Source: Purpureocillium takamizusanense (Eukaryota > Ascomycota > Sordariomycetes > Hypocreales > Ophiocordycipitaceae). From it: a stretch of DNA of 64,000 nucleotides. Made by a program: the position numbers and the translations under genes. Shown here piece by piece: positions 34,242 through 46,525 of the stretch. Position 1 is the first letter of the stretch. Each line of letters begins with the position of its first letter. The notes under the pieces were generated by a model that saw only the letters and a list, made by a program, of their open reading frames with translations, made no database searches and was not told where the DNA came from. The stretch is from NCBI RefSeq assembly GCF_022605165.1, contig NC_063069.1, positions 4,774,001-4,838,000 on the forward strand, in the 5' to 3' direction.

Positions 34242-35506
34242 CTACGCTTCCATCGCCTTCTTGGCAGTCGCCTTTTGCTTCTTGAGCTTGGCCTTACGGT
34301 CCGCAATCTGCTTGTCGAGGACGTCATCGTCGGCTTCGGGCTTCTTGGCCTTTTTGGCTTTCTTCTTGGGTGCCGGAGAGTCGGCTGCCTCCTCTTCCGC
34401 GGCGTCCACGGCCTCTGCCGCGGCGACAGCCTTGCGCTTCTTGCCAATGTTGGCCTTCTCGGCCGAGGCGGCGATGGCGCGGGCGTCATCATCGGCAATC
34501 ACGTCGCGCTCGTCGACCCACAGCTCGTCCGTCAGCCAGACGGGCAGGGCCGCCGTCGTGGGGCCCTTGATGTAGATGCTCTTGACGTTACGCCACTTCT
34601 GCGGCACCCACTTGGCGACGAGGGCCGTGGCCACGGCGTCGACATTGTCAGCGATTTGCTGCGCCGTGAAGCTGGCGTAGCCGACGCGCACGGCGGTGTT
34701 GGTCGTGGGCGCGAGGCTCACGAGCGCGGAGCCCAGCGCCTTCTCAATCTCCTTGGCGATGTCGGCCGCGGTGCCAGCGTTGATGTCGGCGCCATCGGCA
34801 TCGTTCTTCTTGTCGCGCTTGGGCCGCTTGCCGTCGACCTTGGGGCGCTTGGCCTGCAGGTTGACGGGGATGGGTCGCTTCAGGGACGTCTTGTAAAAGG
34901 TCTTGCCGAGGACCTTGGGCAGGCGGTTGATGATGCGCTCGTCGGCGACGAAGACGTCGTGCTCGGAGAAGAGCTTGCGCTGGGCCTCGTACTGGCTGTA
35001 CTTTGCCTTGAGCTTGGTGAAGTCGATGACGCGGGTGATGCGGCGACTCAGGGCAGCGGGGAACTCGTCAGAGCCGATGATGTTCTTATACGCACGCTGC
35101 GGATCAGCGGTGATGGCGCAGATGGTGGTCGTCACGGGTGTCGACTCGGAATCGGACTCGGGGATCTTGACGAGCGGGTGCGGCAGCGTGATCTTGCCAG
35201 GCTGCAGACGGGCCTTGTCGGTGATGTGGCGCTTGGTGGTGAGGGTGAGCCAGATGGGTGTGTCGTCGGCCTCGTCATCCTCGAGCAGATTCTTCTTGGT
35301 GGCCTCGTCGGCGCTCTGCTTGGCCGCCTTCTTAATGTGCGCGAGCAGCGCCTTGGATGCCTTGAGGGTCTGTAGCGGCAATGTACCGTATCAGTACTTT
35401 GAGCGTGCAAGCAACAGGAAGCGAAGGGAAGATTGCGTACCTGGTCGGGGTCAATCGACGCCAGCGGACTGGAGCCAGCGGCGACGACTTCTTTTGAAGG
35501 CGCCAT
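34242..35506 (-). CDS. ribosomal L1-domain ribosome biogenesis protein (Utp30/Cic1/RSL1D1 type)
   Basis: Two exons, 35506-35441 and 35369-34242, giving 397 aa. Exon 1 encodes MAPSKEVVAAGSSPLASIDPDQ and the splice joins in phase 0 to TLKASKALLAHIKKAA. The ribosomal L1 fold covers about residues 23-295, with IWLTLTTKRHI, KIPLPHPL-like and VGYASFTAQQIADNVDAV segments. The Lys/Glu-rich C-terminus (KKKAKKAKKPEADDD) suits nucleolar targeting. Yeast Utp30 and Cic1 bind pre-rRNA in pre-ribosomes; this protein probably acts in the nucleolus. Which of the paralogues it matches needs an alignment. The intron (71 bp) has a GTACGC donor and CTACAG acceptor. Confidence 0.88.
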
Positions 35507-35774
35507 TGTTGCGATGTGTGGTTGTGCCGGGCAGCGATGTCCAGCGTTTTGCAGGTTGAACAGGCGGGGTGTACCGTTTGGCGATGCTGCTGCTTGCTGT
35601 TGCCGCTGCTCACCCAAGAAAAAAAAAAGTCGCCCAGGACCCAAAATTTTCGTCGGCGCGGAATATGCCAGTCCCGTGCTCCGGTCCTGAGCGCCACCAC
35701 GGTCCGGTCCGGTACACGGCCCCATTTTTATCTGTCCCGTAAGCGCCGCGAGAGCCGGCAAGGAAGATCCGGAA
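35507..35774. other. intergenic spacer
   Basis: Promoter side of the L1-domain gene and 3' end of the broken kinase gene. Contains an A9 run at about 35622-35630. Confidence 0.5.
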
Positions 35775-36576
35775 TCAGTGATGCCAAAACATTTCCAGGT
35801 CCATATCCGCTTCTGTCTCGGGATCATACTTGTCCATGATATTTTCTAACACGTCTCTCCACCACGGTTGGGGCCGCGAACCGTACAACGCCTTTCTGTA
35901 TTCCCACCACTCGGGCCAGAAACCCGCCATCTCCCAGTCAAGCACGGCAGTAACATCGCCAGACTCGGCGTCAACGAGAATGTTCTCCCACGAGAGATCT
36001 GCATGCGCGAAAAACAGCTGAATATGTGTCTGGCAGGAGCTTTCGGTACTTATCAGCCCAATCCGGACGTGGACTCTCCTTGACCGGCGCGACAAGCATG
36101 TCATGAAAGTCGCTGATGGTATCGAACGGGCCACAAGTTGACATGTTGGTTATGCGGTGATCGTATGCTGGCCCCCCAGAGCATGAGCAAACACGGCCAG
36201 GATGAGACAAGGGCAGTTGACGCAGTTCCTGGATGTAGGACTTCAGCTGTCTCTCCGTTCGGGCGCGTGCAGTGTCGGTCATGGTTGGCCACGCATCGCC
36301 AAGGTTCTGGCCAGGCATGCGCTTCATGCGGATCCATCCGATGTCTTCCAGCTCTTCGGAATTCGGCTCTGCGTCCAGGTGCGTCTCGACAATCTGCGGA
36401 ATTGGTATCGATGTGAGATTGGCGACACACTCCATGGCTTCAACTTCCCGACGAAGTCGATAAACGTGGCCTGCTTTTCGAATAGTATCCGGGCCTTCGT
36501 CAAATACTCGACGGCCCACAGCCATCCTTTCGACCTCGGATTGTTCCAGATTGGGCAGAGAAGTCGTGGTAGCCAT
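35775..36576 (-). pseudogene. APH-type (aminoglycoside phosphotransferase-fold) kinase, single-base frameshift
   Basis: Two overlapping minus-strand frames together encode one APH-fold protein of about 265 aa. The first, from the ATG at 36576, carries the N-lobe (YRLRREVEAMECVANLTSIPIP), a linker (RMPGQNLGDAWPTM) and SCSGGPAYDHRITNMSTCGPF. The second carries the catalytic loop and metal site, AHADLSWENILVD and LDWEMAGFWPEWWEYRKALYG. They meet at a run of five A on the plus strand (36010-36014; T5 in the coding sense), where one extra base breaks the frame between the YSAVF and AHADL segments. Either it is a recent pseudogene or a base-call error in a homopolymer. Conservation on both sides argues for recent loss or an error. 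The family is large in fungi and mostly of unknown substrate. An extremely AT-rich island lies about 280 bp upstream. Confidence 0.75.
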
Positions 36577-38747
36577 CGTCTGCTCCAGAATGTCTTGATG
36601 TTGCGGGGTAAAGGTTTGAAGCTCCTGAAAGACCAAGTCCGAGCGCTCAAATTGTATGGGTGTCGGCCCCAGTTTTCCCGGCGCCGAATGTCATGCTGCA
36701 TCGAACAACACGAGTATTGCTGTATTATTTTCCCTAAGTCGGCGAGGCGAGGAGTGATACGAACGCGACATTGATTTCACTAAGATCAGAGAGGGAGTCC
36801 CCTCTTTCATTGCTGTCCTCGCTTTCGTTGCTATCTCTTCCTTCTTTACTACCTTCTATAAAAGCAATATTATATTTAGCTTTTTACGTATAATATATTA
36901 TTACTTTATTACTTTATCTATTAAATACTATTTTATTTATCATTTTAGCTTATAATTAATCTTATAAGTACTTAAATATAAAGTATAATTATAATAATAA
37001 ATATTAAACTTATATATATAAGATAATAAAAATATTAAAAGGACCCTTTTATAAATAGATATAAGAGAGATAAAAGAATAGTTTAAATCTAAATAATTAA
37101 GATAAATTCTTAAAGTAGAGATGCAATAATAAGAAATTAGTCTAGCCGAGACTAGCTGCAAGGAGGCGGTAGTGCTGCACGTCATAGTTCGAGCATGCTT
37201 CACGGCGGGTGCGGGCGGGCGGGCAGGCACTTTACGCGTGCACAGGTCTGCCTTTACTCATGGCTCGGGACAAGGTCGTAAAGCAATGTGTGCGTCAATG
37301 GGGCGGTGGAAGACAGCAGCAGAAAGAAGAGAAGCGGAGCGGGCTCGGTTATGCCCCTGGGCGGCACGCACAATCATTTTCCAAGCGAGGAGGGCTCGCG
37401 TGCGCGCGCATGATGGACGCGGAGGCACACGAGAGCTGCATGCCCGCGGGACGTGTCAAGCAAACGCCCCAGCAAGATTGCATACGTTAGGTACGCCTAG
37501 TGACAGGGTGAGAAGCTGGCCCCTCCTTTCCCCGTCGGGAAATCCAATCAATGGTAAGACGGGGGGGGGGAAAGGGTCTCGCGGAGTGTGTCCAGTCCAG
37601 TGCAGGGCACGGGGACCGAACGGGGAACAACGACGAGGAGAAGCAGGAGGAGGAACCGCGGGCCGGGTTCATCAATGGCGGTGTTCAGTGGCCAGCGACG
37701 CGGTCAGCGTGTGGAGACGTGTCTGAGGAGGCTGGACTGGGATAAGCGTGCTGCGTTGCGGCGGGCGCGGGACGGACAATGGAGCTAGTGGTGAATGAGT
37801 TACTCGCCTGCTTCCAGTAGAGTACGTACAGGTCGACGTCGCGTGTTTCTGCTGCAGGCTGCGGATGGGTCCAAGACGGGGTTTTCTTTCTCCTTGTTTG
37901 CTTTCTTTTGAAGGGTCATTTGTCTGATGAGCGAGACGAGGGGACTGGACGGCATCGAATTGCTTTGAGACTGCAAGGTACGACAGTCAAACGGGTGCTG
38001 TCAGCCGCAGTGGACATCAGTGCGTTGAAGAAGTGCCACAGGGCGTTGCCTCCGGGGGTTGATGTGCCCAGATGCTTAGTAGCCAGGCAGCTACCCCGCT
38101 GAAACGCGCCTGCCTCACAGCCCGGGCGCCTGGAACCTCCATACCTGAGTAGGTCGAGGTACCTCGCACGCGACGTCACAGCGCCCGTCGCCCGCTGTAG
38201 GCCCGCTGTAGCCCGCCCGACTTATGCACCGACGCAGCGCCTACGGCCGCCTTATGAATGCACAACGCCAACGCCAACGCGAAGCGTCAGGGCGCGTTCG
38301 TGTCAGGAAAACCCACCCGCCCGTTCAAATACCTGGCGGGCCTCCCCGGCCTCTTTTCTCCTCCTCTCGCCTACTGCCTTGTCTCTTTTGCCGAGCGACC
38401 TACTTTCGCGGCCTGCACTGCCTCTAAAACCTTGTAGTATTTTATTTTTCTTGTTTGTTTCCTTGTTGTCTTGAATTGCCCCCGTTCAAGCTCACTCTCG
38501 TTTGGCCTCTCTCTCTGGCATATCGGCCGTCGTCTCGTGTAGTCACCGAGTGCGGCGCGTGTAAGTGGTGATTTCTCTGGTAGCACATTCACGAGACGCG
38601 CCTCATGCTGATGTCGACGCGGCACAGATCCAAACGCCTACGCTCCGCCACGCTTCGAGGACTTGGGGGAAATGGTCACTCGCTTCTGACGAACAACGAT
38701 ACGACGCGAACAAGCAGTGAAAAAGGGGAGAGACACGCGGACGGACC
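36577..38747. other. intergenic with AT-rich island, no supported gene
   Basis: Holds the AT-rich block at 36856-37141 (see separate entry), a G10 run at 37561-37570 and the promoter of the FHA gene. Open frames near 37172-37790 lack domain character. Confidence 0.5.
36856..37141. other. AT-rich island, possible degenerate (RIP-like) repeat
   Basis: About 285 bp composed almost wholly of A and T with very frequent TA dinucleotides, bounded by abruptly GC-rich sequence; the right edge is at TCTAGCCGAGACTAG. No open frame of note. Such blocks in GC-rich ascomycete genomes often come from repeat-induced point mutation of a former repeat, but I see no recognisable transposon remnant. Confidence 0.7.
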
Positions 38748-40659
38748 ATGGACTCGCCTCCTGCGCGGCTGCAGGATGCCGCGGGTGAGCCCTCGCTGCC
38801 AGCCGCCAGCTCATCCACCATGACGGGCTCGGGCTCGGCCGCGGCCTCGACGTTGACCTCGTCGTCTGCCAACGCGTCCGGCACCAAGAGATCTGCCCCG
38901 GCCCTGCTGCCGGCGTTTGAACCGCTCTCGTCCTCACCGGGCCTGCCGCGTCCCCTCAAACGCCAGAACACGGGCAGCTCCGGCGCGCACAAGTACCCAA
39001 CTCCAGTGCCCACGTCAAGTACCGGCATTCTCTCGAGCTCCCCGCTGCGAAGGCCGACGAGCTTTCTCCGCCGGAAAGCTTCGGGTGGTGTTGCCATCGA
39101 CAGTGCCGACGCCTCACCGTCGGAGCGCGCCCACCACCATTACCAACACCAACACCAGCACCGCGCCCCTCTCTCCGCCGTGCCCGCCCTTGAGCTGCCC
39201 GAGAATGGCGAGGCCGTGGCCATGGGCCGTTCCAGCAACTCTTCGCAGTTCCAGCTCTCGGCCAACCGCCTCGTCTCACGCGTCCACCTCACCGCGCGAT
39301 ATGTCGCCGCCGCAAACCCCCTGCAGGCGAACCGCCTCGAAATCTTGTGCACCGGATGGAACGGCCTCAAGCTGCACTGCCAGGGCCGTACGTGGGAGCT
39401 CTTCAAGGGCGACAGCTTCACCAGCGAGACCGAGGGCACTGATGTCCTCGTCGACGTCCTCGACGCGCGTGTCATGATACAGTGGCCCAAGCGGAGGGCC
39501 GCCCTGGCTGATACCGCGGCTAACCTCTCCGATTCGAGCTGGGACGACTCACCGCCGAGGTCCCGCCATGCGAGGGCAAACTCGCTGCTGCTGCAATCAT
39601 CTCCCCTCCGTCGCACCACGCGCATCGCGTCCCCCGAGAGCCCGACCCCGGCCGGCCCTGGCGGCCATCTGACGAGTTCGCAGCGCCTGCAGGCCTTGCT
39701 GCCGACAGGAAGCCGCGAGAGGGCAGCGGCGGAGGAACAGGCCAGCATTGAGATTTACGAAGATGAGCCGGAGCTGCCCGAGCCCAAGGGTGAGGCGGCC
39801 ATCATGGTGGACGCCGGCGCGAGCATGCGGACGGAGGCCACGAATAGCTTCTCAAGTGACCTAAGCGACCCCGAGGATGATGAGCACAACCCAGACGAAG
39901 AAAACGACCCCATTGTGCACTCGTTTGGACCCTTTGGGGCCGACATCTCTGGCAGGCTGGCTTCGATAACGACCAAGTCGCCCAAGGTCAGCAGATTGAC
40001 GGCGGCAGCACCGCGTCTGCGCCCCGGCAGCAACGCAAGTGCTTCGTCTGGTGAGACGCTTAGTTCGATTAACGAAAGCATCCAGGCCCCATCGCTTCCC
40101 GGCTCGCCCATCAAGAAACGCACCGTACCGCCCATGAAGACGTTCCGTGCCGGCGAGATTCCATGCTCGCCCACCCCCATGGTCAAGGAAGAGACGGAAG
40201 ATGCGGTGGCGGCAGCAGAAGCGGCAGCTCTGCCATCCGTCGAGGAGCTTGATCCGAGCATCACCAACCACGTCATCAACCAACTCGCCTTCTCGCGACT
40301 GTCGTCCACGCCCCTCTCCACCATCATGCAGAACCTGCCCGCCGAAGCCAAGACGGACCCGAGCCTGACGCCCAACCTGCTGCGAACCGCCATCGAGGCG
40401 ACGCCCTGCGTGGGTATCATCCGCCGCCAGGGCAAGGACGCCGCGGGCAAGGCCCTCGAGAGCGAGTACTACTACGTGCCCGAGCATGACGGCGACGAAC
40501 AGCGGCGGGCGGCCGTGGTAGATGGGCTGCGCAAGCCGAGCCTACGAAACTGCAGGAAGCAGCACAAGGTAAAGGCGCCGTTGCCTCTCACTCTCACTCT
40601 CACGGCATGCTGACCCCGTGGCGCAGCAATATTACTGGAAGCGGCCGCGTACGCCCTAA
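38748..40659 (+). CDS. FHA-domain protein (Plm2/Tos4-like)
   Basis: Two exons, 38748-40568 and 40627-40659, giving 617 aa. The last exon is 33 bp and ends the protein in QYYWKRPRTP; the 58-bp intron has a TGCTGAC branch site. The FHA core is at about residues 157-250: MGRSSNSSQFQLSANRLVSRVHLTARYV, then WNGLKLHCQGRTWELFKGDSF. The N-terminus (1-150) is Ser/Pro-rich and disordered. The rest is acidic with Ser-Pro sites. A conserved C-terminal helical region (LDPSITNHVINQLAFSRLSSTPLSTIM...LLRTAIEATPCVGIIRRQGKDAAGK) ends at the last exon. FHA domains bind phosphothreonine. Yeast Plm2 and Tos4 are G1/S-transcribed chromatin-associated factors in the replication-stress response. That functional match is inferred. 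Confidence 0.82.
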
Positions 40660-41358
40660 TGTCAGGTCGTGACCCGCGTCGTGCGCCCCGACGAATGATC
40701 CCCCCCGCCATCCCTTCCTTCCTTGTACATATACCCGTACTACCTCCTTATCCAATGTCTTTTGCTCCGGTTCATTTCCATGTCGAGACTTTGAGCGAGG
40801 AGAGAAAAAGAATAACTTGCATAGCCAGCGGCGTCGATTGTTTTGGCAACTATCTATTATGAAGAGGGATGTCAATGGGCTAAGCGGGAAGGCAAAGCGA
40901 CGGGGAGAAACGTAGTTGTCTGATGATGGAGCCCGCCGTTGACAGAGATGTCATTGTCTCTTGCCTGCCTGCTGGCTGTGTGGTGTGGTGTGCGGACCGG
41001 AGAGACGAAAGACGCCGGTGTTGAGACGGAGGGCTTTTGTGTGTTTTTAAACTTCTCGACCCTGTACCGTAGCGGATGAACATGCTGTGCGCCACGCTCA
41101 TGGTGTCATTGATCATGAATGCTTGCTAGCCAGTGTATCATGTCTTGTGAGGCTGATTGCGAATGCTTGCTCGCCTGTGTACTCTATCTTGCGAGGTTCC
41201 CTTGCGGAGAGCCGCGTCGGGGAGGGCTTCCCCGTTTGCCCCTGAACAGGGTAGCTCCCTCGCCAACGGGCGGGCGTAGGACGATGCACCTCCGTCAAAG
41301 GAGCATGAGCAACATGTACTCGCTGGGATGTCTATTCAAGCCGGTCTTTCTCCTTGTC
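40660..41358. other. convergent intergenic region
   Basis: 3' flanks of the FHA gene (+) and the GNAT-like gene (-). Nothing else is supported. Confidence 0.5.
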
Positions 41359-42171
41359 CTATTTCAGCGTGCAGTACACCTTGGTCGCGCGCTGCTTCGA
41401 GGGGTAAAACTGGTTCCTCTTCTGCCCGTCCTCGCCCTCCTCCTCGTACCTCTCCATGTCGAACTCGCTCACCACCTCGCCCTTGAAGGGCGCGGGCGGG
41501 TTGCTCCACACGTGCGTGACGGCGTCGGCGGCGCACTCGATCTGGATCCCGCGGAAGCCCTTGCCCGCCATCTCGCGCATCATGTGCCTCGCCAAGGCGC
41601 CCATGATGCCCTTGCCCTCGTACTCGTGCCGCGTGCTCGTCGCGTTGCGGAACAGCACCTCGCCAGGCCCTTTGGCCTTCCACGACTCCGGGTCGCGCCC
41701 GTCCCTCGCGGCGAGGACCGTGTAGAAGTCCTGGTACACGGGCAGCACCTCGATCAGCCCGGCCATCTTGTCCATGTCGAGCGGGTGGAAGCTGTCGTAG
41801 GCCAGCGCCACGGACACGAGCGGGAAATCCATCTGCTCCAGCAGCGTCGCGGAACTGGCGTCCTCGTCGCCGGCCCCGCCCTCGTTCCAGTACAGCGCGC
41901 CGCCCGTGGCGGACGACTGCGGCCGCTTGAACTGGTACTCCTTGTCGAAGACGCCCAGCGAGTAGCCCGACGCGATCTGGTGCCCGACGAGGTAGCGCGC
42001 CTCCTTCTGCGTCGCGTAGGCGCGCTTCGCCTTGAGCTCCGGGTAGAGGAGCGGCCACACGGGCGAGTGGAAGAGGTTGCTGTGCGAGACGATGGCGGCT
42101 GCCCACTCCAGGTGCTGGGGTTCCAGGACGCGGATCTCGTACCGGTCCGGCAGCTGCTTTTCGACAGGCAT
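41359..42171 (-). CDS. GNAT-fold-like protein, function unknown
   Basis: Single exon, 270 aa. The region HEYEGKGIMGALARHMMREMAGKGFRGIQIECA resembles the acetyl-CoA-binding motif A of GNAT N-acetyltransferases (x-x-G-x-G/A, then a helix and strand). The N-terminus (YEIRVLEPQHLEWAAAIVSHSNLF) and the middle (VSVALAYDSFHPLDMDKMAGLIEVLP) fit the remaining GNAT core. I recall similar uncharacterised fungal proteins of 250-290 aa with Trp- and Pro-rich segments. Substrate unknown. The ATG at 42171 starts a compact protein with no signal peptide, so it is probably cytosolic. Confidence 0.7.
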   Translation of the reverse strand: MPVEKQLPDRYEIRVLEPQHLEWAAAIVSHSNLFHSPVWPLLYPELKAKRAYATQKEARYLVGHQIASGYSLGVFDKEYQFKRPQSSATGGALYWNEGGAGDEDASSATLLEQMDFPLVSVALAYDSFHPLDMDKMAGLIEVLPVYQDFYTVLAARDGRDPESWKAKGPGEVLFRNATSTRHEYEGKGIMGALARHMMREMAGKGFRGIQIECAADAVTHVWSNPPAPFKGEVVSEFDMERYEEEGEDGQKRNQFYPSKQRATKVYCTLK

Positions 42172-42515
42172 TTTGGCGTCTCTTTGTTTGTTCTCCTCCC
42201 CTTGTGCCCTTCCTTTCTTTTCCTCTTGTCTATTCTCCTTTGTTCCGGCGAGCAGGGACGCGGGGCCGATGGACGGGAGAATCTTGCCGCGGGGATCCCT
42301 TTTGTGATTGATGACGGCGTAGGTCGCGCGGTGAAGTAACTCTGCTGGACGTCAGATTCACAAGATCTTCACGATTATAAACTTGCGCAGCGCGGGCAGG
42401 CCGGCGGTTCCTTTTAATAGCTAAAAGATAGGCAACGACCACGGTTAACCCCCGTCAGCTGACTGCCTACCTACCTACCTACCATCCCGTCTCCTACACT
42501 GGCGCGTGGAATCAA

Positions 42516-42529
42516 CCCCCCCCCCCCCC
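42516..42529. repeat. C14 homopolymer
   Basis: Longest mono-C run seen in the window, about 345 bp upstream of the GNAT-like gene start. Confidence 0.85.
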
Positions 42530-45500
42530 TCCTCCCCATGCCTTTCACAGTCTGGGTCGGTGGCGACGCTCACGGCCAGGACCCTCATCGTCGAGACGTG
42601 GTCCCAGGGGTTGGAGTTGAGGCTAGTTAGCGCTTACGAAGTTCGGGCACTTGCCCGTCCAGAATGCAACCTCAACCCACGCCATTGTCGCGCGTGTTTG
42701 GCTCCAACTCCGAGGCTTGCCCACTGCTGCATATATGGCGGGTACTGCGGCGCCCTCCCCCCAAGGAAGGTCCCTCCCCGCCGTCTCACGCGGTTCGTGC
42801 TCTGATTCGAGCCGGAGACTTTTTACATTGTGAAATAGCCATGTCACATGTGTAGAGAGAGGGGGAGGGGACCGGTTTTTCTTGTTTGTTCTGGTCATTA
42901 GCAGCTCGATACCCCTCCATTCAGCCTTTGTCGGAAGGCGCGCCGTTCTCTTCAGGCCGAAGGAAAAGTAAAAAGTCAAATATCCGAACATGGTCAGTTA
43001 CACGCGCCTCGTCCCGACTTGCTTGCCCCGTCACTGGCCGCCAAGATGTGTGCTGTAGATATCCCGGTTTCACACTCTCTCCCTCCATGCTCCAATCGAC
43101 AAATGGTGTCAGAGTGAGGGGGGGGGACCCAGAAACGACAAAGGCTTGTTAGTGGGGACCGAGCCGCAAAGATGAGCCGCACGGCGGGGCTAGAGATGGA
43201 CATGCCGTCTTGACTCCGAAAGTCTTCTGGGCGGCTGCCGTCACTGGCTTGTTCGTGGTGCCGATGTTCCGCGGTGGGCAGTCTCCCACGGCATTGACAT
43301 GGAGCCAGCGCGATTTGGTTTATGATAGCAACAGTCATCTCCCTGAGGCATGTCCCTCGTTTCCTTGGTGCAAATACCCCTCCCGAGCTTCGGCATCAAG
43401 TACCTTGCAACACATCAACTATGTCGACCTTGCTTTCGTAAGAGCCCCCCGTCTTGGATTGAGTCGGCGTTTTGCTTGCCGTCCACTTCACTCGTGTAAC
43501 GCTCTTCCCCAGACCAAACCCCCATGCCAGTGGTGGAGAACAAAGTGGCGGGAAACGTGCCATCGTCAAGCTGACCTGCCTCGGCGCAGACTTATTCTTG
43601 AGTCGCCTTGGCAGAATGCTGAACGGGACATCAAGGTGCGCTTAAGTCCACCAATAGTGTGGTCTATGTATTTCTGCCCAGAACTTTTCTCTCCTTGGTC
43701 GTTTGTGTTCCGAAAAGCCGTGGCGGATCAGACCAGACGCAACATAGCGCCCGTCCCGCAACATGAAGGCATAGAGCTCCATGTCGCTCCAGTCGTGACC
43801 TGACAAGGGGACTGATGTCCATCTCCGGCGTTTATAAGGCGGCAACTCTGTAAATAGCAATGTGAATGGCCAGGCATGGAAAATACATATTGGCTAAAAC
43901 TAACTCGAATTTGCTCCTCGTCACCGGTTATCGAAGTTGCTCGGAGCGAAGTGTCCGTTGGGTGCAACTCTACGCTCAACGCGGAGCCGAGGAGAATGTG
44001 CCGCTGAGTTGATCGCACTAGTATGATGCCGGTACATGGTCGTGCCGTCTAAACAGCCACTTATGAGGTGCATGCATCCAGGACATTTGGACCGGTGCCT
44101 CGCGGTTGGGCTCAAGGACGATGCTCCGGGCACGTGCGCTGCGGGCAAGCTGCCACCCGCACGATGGCAACCGTCCGAAGCAGGAAGAGAGTTGTGTTTA
44201 GGAATGAGATGATTGCCACCATCAGTGCTCGAAGTATCTCTCCGACGTGTCGAGTCTCTGTTGGCACACAGTCCCCGTGAAGTACAGACATCGTACGCTT
44301 CATTGACCGTATAACGGGCAGTGACCTACTCAATTGCCGACAGGAGACAGGGATCCCGAGCGAAGCATCGCGTCAACCGCCCCGGAAGACCGGGCCATCA
44401 CGCCAAGACCAGTCATGTGCCGAGAAGCACACCAGGTCTCATGCGAGAAACACATGGAGCATGTCCTTGTGCAGTATGCATCTTGAGGCCTCAACTTACA
44501 AAATGCGTTGAGATGCCGCATGAGTGATTAATGCGCAGGCGAAGGCGTTTTCGTCTCCTCATACCGACAGCACGCTAGGATATATCAAGGCAACATAAGT
44601 ACCAGACTTTAACAACACAACGAGGCGTTAAATAGACAAGGCCGGACGAACCACTGAAGGCGCTGAATGTGACGTACTCAAGCTCTGGGACTGGATGTTC
44701 CTGGCAATGCATTGACTATCTTCTTATTGCGATCTGGATCAGGCCGAACCCGTCGTGTGTATAAACCCATTGTCATGTCGACGCACGGATCGAGCCGACG
44801 GAGAGCGAGTCAGTCCACACATGGCCAACATGAACCGAACACGTCTTGCATCCGGGATCCGTAACGAAAGTGCCATCGGATGTAGCTACCGAAACACCAA
44901 CCATACGCTGACCGCCGGAACCTAAAAGAAAGGCAACTAGTCTGCTGCATCACTGCATCCACGCGATTGAACCGTCTCCCCCAAAGCCATGTCCGTTATA
45001 CTGATGACCCCCCCGGTCGCGCATAAGACACGTCGCCTTGTTCCGCTGCCATCCATCGGACATAGCGGTGCGGCCGCCGGGACATGCGTTGAGAGCAATG
45101 GGCCGGGTCCGTCCGCGAGCGCGCACGGGAGGCGCATATGGCTTGCGCGCTACATGTAGCATCACATAGCCGCATGTCAAGTGTTTCGAGGCGCACCGAG
45201 GAAGCACATAGCAGCAGACCGCTGGTTCGGCCCATGAACTTTTCCAGGTATGTATGCAGAGGCGCTCGGCAATGTGACGTAGGAAGCCAGAGTATATAAC
45301 TGGGCTTATAGTGTTGTTGAGGCTTTACGTAGCATATCAGATGCCAGTCGCTGTTGGTTCATGCTCTTTTTTGGCGGTTCGCAGATGGCGCCCAACGCAT
45401 CTGCCGAACAGGCATGCATGCGTGTTTCATCGCTCATCGAATCTCATCATGACAACCTGGCCGACCGAGTTGCGCCACAGAACGGGAACACGAACAACCG

Positions 45501-45943
45501 CTCTCTTCGTGCTTTTTGCATGGGTCGAAACGAGAAGATGCATGCCGGTATTTCTACGCGCTGGTAAACCAACAAACAGGTCATGTTATGAGATCCGGCA
45601 TCGCGGATGTAATGTCGCACCGAGGAAACATCGGCATCCAGTTCAACGTCGCACAACATGAAGCTTACACGGACGACCGACCCCATAGTCTCAGAATCGC
45701 CATCAATCCTCCCTCCCCCAACCAACCAACCAACACCAGTCATTTAAAACAGCGCTACACTCTCAGTCGCCCAAGAATATTGCATTTCTTTCATATTTTC
45801 GTTTCGTGCGCTTGGTCTGATAATGTCCGTCTGATCCGCCTCGGGGACTGGATCGAACATCAAAAAAACACCCTTGTTTCACGATCTGCAGCGCCTCCTC
45901 CGGCAGAGCACAGACTCTCTGCATGGTGATATTTTGGGTACCA

Positions 45944-45988
45944 CGATCCAACAAGCCGAGACGCACTGCGATCCAACAAGCCGAGACG
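45944..45988. repeat. 20-bp direct repeat pair
   Basis: The unit CGATCCAACAAGCCGAGACG occurs at 45944-45963 and again at 45969-45988, separated by CACTG. It looks like a small tandem duplication of a 25-bp unit. Confidence 0.9.
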
Positions 45989-46525
45989 GCAAGACGCTTG
46001 CTGTAGGCGAGAGGGAGGCGGGGAGCTGTCGGGCCCTTTCCCCCATTCTGGCCGGTTGTGTTGTGACTGGACCGCGCGACGGCCCCGGCCGCCGTTGGGC
46101 ATCGTGGCCCGGATACATTGTGGCAGTCTCATGCGGGTTTAACGTTGCTTCGGCACCGTGCATGATGGCTTCTCGCAGTTTGAACCAAAAATGGTTGGTT
46201 TCCCCCGGATGGCAAATATGAGGGAAAGAGGAGGAGGGGAGGAGGGCTGGGCTGGTGCCTTCAGACGCTGCTGGCTCAAGCTCCTCCAAGTCGGGGTCGG
46301 GGCTCAAGTGCAAGGTGCGCTGACCGAGAGCGAAGTCGGGCACATAAGAAACTAGACATATGTAGCCCACATATCTCCTGCCCAGCCAGCCGTGAACGAC
46401 GGGGTTCGTTTGTTGGGAAAACGTGCGAGCGAGGACCGGGTTGCGCCGCAGCAGGACTGTAGACCGACCCCAGCTCGTACGGCACGACTTCTGTCGACGA
46501 CATCAAAAGGAAAAAAAGGAAAATT

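Larger units (their letters stand above)
42172..46525. other. 4.35-kb gene-poor region
   Basis: No convincing coding region on either strand. Noted features: (CCTA)4 at 42466-42482, a C14 run at 42516-42529, a G9 run at 43118-43126, and a 20-bp direct repeat at 45944-45963 and 45969-45988. Base composition between about 43.2 and 45.6 kb is less GC-rich than the exons, and open frames are short (under 200 aa) and unlike proteins. The last few hundred bases are presumably the promoter of the MFS gene. Confidence 0.5.
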
